Origin: Bacteroidia bacterium
GTDB taxonomy: Bacteria > Bacteroidota > Bacteroidia > UKL13-3
DNA length: 64,000 nt
Direction: 5' to 3'
NCBI GenBank assembly: GCA_020049855.1
Contig: JAGVLJ010000001.1
Span: 1 to 64,000 of the forward strand
A program made the position numbers and the translations under genes. The notes beneath the pieces were generated by a model. It was not told where the DNA came from, ran no database searches, and saw only the letters and a list, made by a program, of their open reading frames with translations. Of the stretch, positions 62,640 through 64,000 are shown piece after piece. The number at the start of each line of letters is the position of its first letter. Positions within the stretch are counted from its first letter, which is position 1.

Positions 62640-63047
62640 ATGAACCTGCGTAAAATTGAACATTTGGGCATAGCCGTAAAAGACCTGGAGGCTTCTAAAA
62701 AACTGTTTGCCGCCCTGCTGGGCACCACCTGTTACAAAGAAGAAGAAGTTGCTTCAGAACACGTTAAAACGGCTTTTTTCGGTACGGGAGAGAGTAAGGT
62801 GGAACTGCTGCAGGCTACCTCGCCCCAAAGCCCCATTGGCAAATTTATTGAGAAAAAAGGAGAGGGCATTCACCATATTGCGTTTGATGTAGCAGATATT
62901 GATGCCGAAATAACTCGGCTGAAAGCCGAAGGGTTCCAGTTTATCAGCGAAACCCCCAAAGACGGGGCCGACAATAAACGGATTGTTTTTTTACACCCCA
63001 AAAGCACCAACGGAATATTGGTAGAGTTGTGCCAGGAGCGCAAATAA
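62640..63047 (+). CDS. mce: Methylmalonyl-CoA epimerase
   Basis: This 135-residue VOC-fold enzyme interconverts (R)- and (S)-methylmalonyl-CoA. Family motifs are IEHLGIAVKDLEASKKLFAALLGT, HVKTAFFGTGESKVELLQA, GEGIHHIAFDVADIDAEI with the metal-binding His, and LHPKSTNGILVELCQ with a metal-binding Glu. It would feed propionate, odd-chain or branched amino acid carbon into succinyl-CoA. Methylmalonyl-CoA mutase genes are not in this window. Confidence 0.92.
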   Translation: MNLRKIEHLGIAVKDLEASKKLFAALLGTTCYKEEEVASEHVKTAFFGTGESKVELLQATSPQSPIGKFIEKKGEGIHHIAFDVADIDAEITRLKAEGFQFISETPKDGADNKRIVFLHPKSTNGILVELCQERK

Positions 63048-63067
63048 TGTTTGAGTGCCGGTGCCGG

Positions 63068-63925
63068 CTATTCAACGTGATATTCTTTTCTCAAGGTATT
63101 TATTAAGATCTCTGCATCTTTATCCATTTGTTTCAAGCGTTCATTATAAAAGATAACAACTGCACCGTAAAAAACGACCTTATTCCCAAATACAATTAGC
63201 TTTGACTTATCATTGTTTAACAGTTTAGGATCAGCAGCAGGCTCGTTGTATTTACCCAGATTATAATTTTTAAAATTGAAAAGCTCAAACGCTAACTTTC
63301 CTAATTCAAACTGTGACATCTCATAGAATTCCTGTTGTTCCTTTATTTTTTTTCCGGCATCATCATACTTTATAATTCTGTCCACAGCCCCTTTTTTTCT
63401 TATTAGCCTCATACCACCCGAATTTTTTAATTGTGACAAAGTCCTTTCTGTAGGGCTCACTACAGATGGATGTGTAAGCGCTGCCCTATAGAGCCTGTAT
63501 ATCGCTGAATCCTGGTTTTTCGCAGCATCATAATTAAAACAAAGTTGTGCAAGTGAATCCATCTTAAGCGCCCTTTGTTTATTAAGGGATATAGCAGCGT
63601 GAATACTTACCATATCTGTTTCTGCATCTTCAATCATGGATATAATGAATTCCTTTTCCCGATTATGTTCGATGGTATGTTCCAGTTGATACTCTGCTAA
63701 AAAGCCACAGAATACAGCAAGAAAAAGCATTAAAAATTCCCATAAATAAGATTTCCAATTTTTCTTACCATGAGCATGTGAGTGGTGATGTACTTCCATA
63801 TTTTCAGTTTCCCGGATGGGGTTAATGGTTCCTGTGTCAGTAGCCGGAATAAATTCGCCTGAAGGATTTTCCGGTTCCATATTCTTCGGGTTGTCTAAAG
63901 GTTCTTCCTCTGTAGGGTCTGCCAT
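63068..63925 (-). CDS. Bacteroidota membrane protein (285 aa) with one N-terminal helix
   Basis: I recognise the general layout but not a function. The acidic N-terminal tail (MADPTEEEPLDN) and a His-rich patch (HHHSHAHG) precede one membrane helix, WEFLMLFLAVFCGFLAEYQLEH (about residues 65-86). The rest is helical and charged, like a periplasmic sensor or coiled-coil domain. The His patch could bind metal. Upstream bases 63926-64000 are visible only in part; no promoter could be assigned. Confidence 0.6.
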   Translation of the reverse strand: MADPTEEEPLDNPKNMEPENPSGEFIPATDTGTINPIRETENMEVHHHSHAHGKKNWKSYLWEFLMLFLAVFCGFLAEYQLEHTIEHNREKEFIISMIEDAETDMVSIHAAISLNKQRALKMDSLAQLCFNYDAAKNQDSAIYRLYRAALTHPSVVSPTERTLSQLKNSGGMRLIRKKGAVDRIIKYDDAGKKIKEQQEFYEMSQFELGKLAFELFNFKNYNLGKYNEPAADPKLLNNDKSKLIVFGNKVVFYGAVVIFYNERLKQMDKDAEILINTLRKEYHVE

Positions 63926-64000
63926 TTACTTTAAATTATTTCTGCATGACGCACAACGTCAGCATCCGCAAGGGCGGGATAAGATGTGATAAACTCATTC

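Overview
The window is a stretch of Bacteroidota chromosome. The evidence is a short region-1.1-less RpoD, C-terminal type IX secretion (T9SS) sorting domains on several secreted proteins, a CHU_C (type B) sorting domain, signal peptides that end in A-Q or G-Q, TAnnTTTG-type -7 promoter boxes, an S46 dipeptidyl peptidase and a bacterial glutaminyl cyclase. Genes are densely packed with many 4-nt overlaps. I see no rRNA, tRNA or CRISPR array, and no gap above 300 bases without a gene.

Layout. 1-254: tail of an IS21-type transposase fused to an orphan 3' end. 265-6671: housekeeping genes (pssA, purS, M28 peptidase, LysE exporter, rpoD, feoBA). 6796-15254: envelope and secreted proteins, including a PEGA-trypsin lipoprotein, an ECF sigma factor overlapping a membrane-anchored beta-barrel protein, and a T9SS cargo. 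15251-20581: xerD, aroQ, a GT2 glycosyltransferase, rlmD, a CHU_C protein and a thioredoxin-fold protein. 20729-26310: a five-gene signalling block with a lone receiver, an intact TPR histidine kinase, two successive kinase-like proteins that have lost key residues, and a LytTR regulator. 26437-34884: a single 2815-residue secreted protein made of 27 diverged repeats of about 97 residues.

35037-36727 holds small metabolic or hypothetical genes. 36897-39203 is an accessory cassette of a 57-residue protein, a papain-like protein and an ImmA/IrrE protein with a lost start. 39432-44592: asnS, rpoN, a membrane protein, a PaaG-like hydratase and a redoxin lipoprotein. 44671-50760 contains two copies of one regulatory module: a small XRE repressor, a near-identical palindromic operator, and a divergent operon of secreted proteins. 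The first gene of each operon is frameshifted, one at a C10 tract inside its signal peptide.

50774-63925: glutaminyl cyclase, cysS, a barrel protein, a DPP7-like S46 peptidase, a T9SS-sorted glycosidase-like protein, an LTA-synthase-like enzyme, an IscA-type protein, methylmalonyl-CoA epimerase and a Bacteroidota membrane protein.

The most promising undescribed material is the twin XRE/operator modules with the phase-variation-like tract, the histidine kinase and pseudokinase block next to the giant repeat protein, and the papain-like/ImmA cassette. All functions are inferred from the sequence alone.
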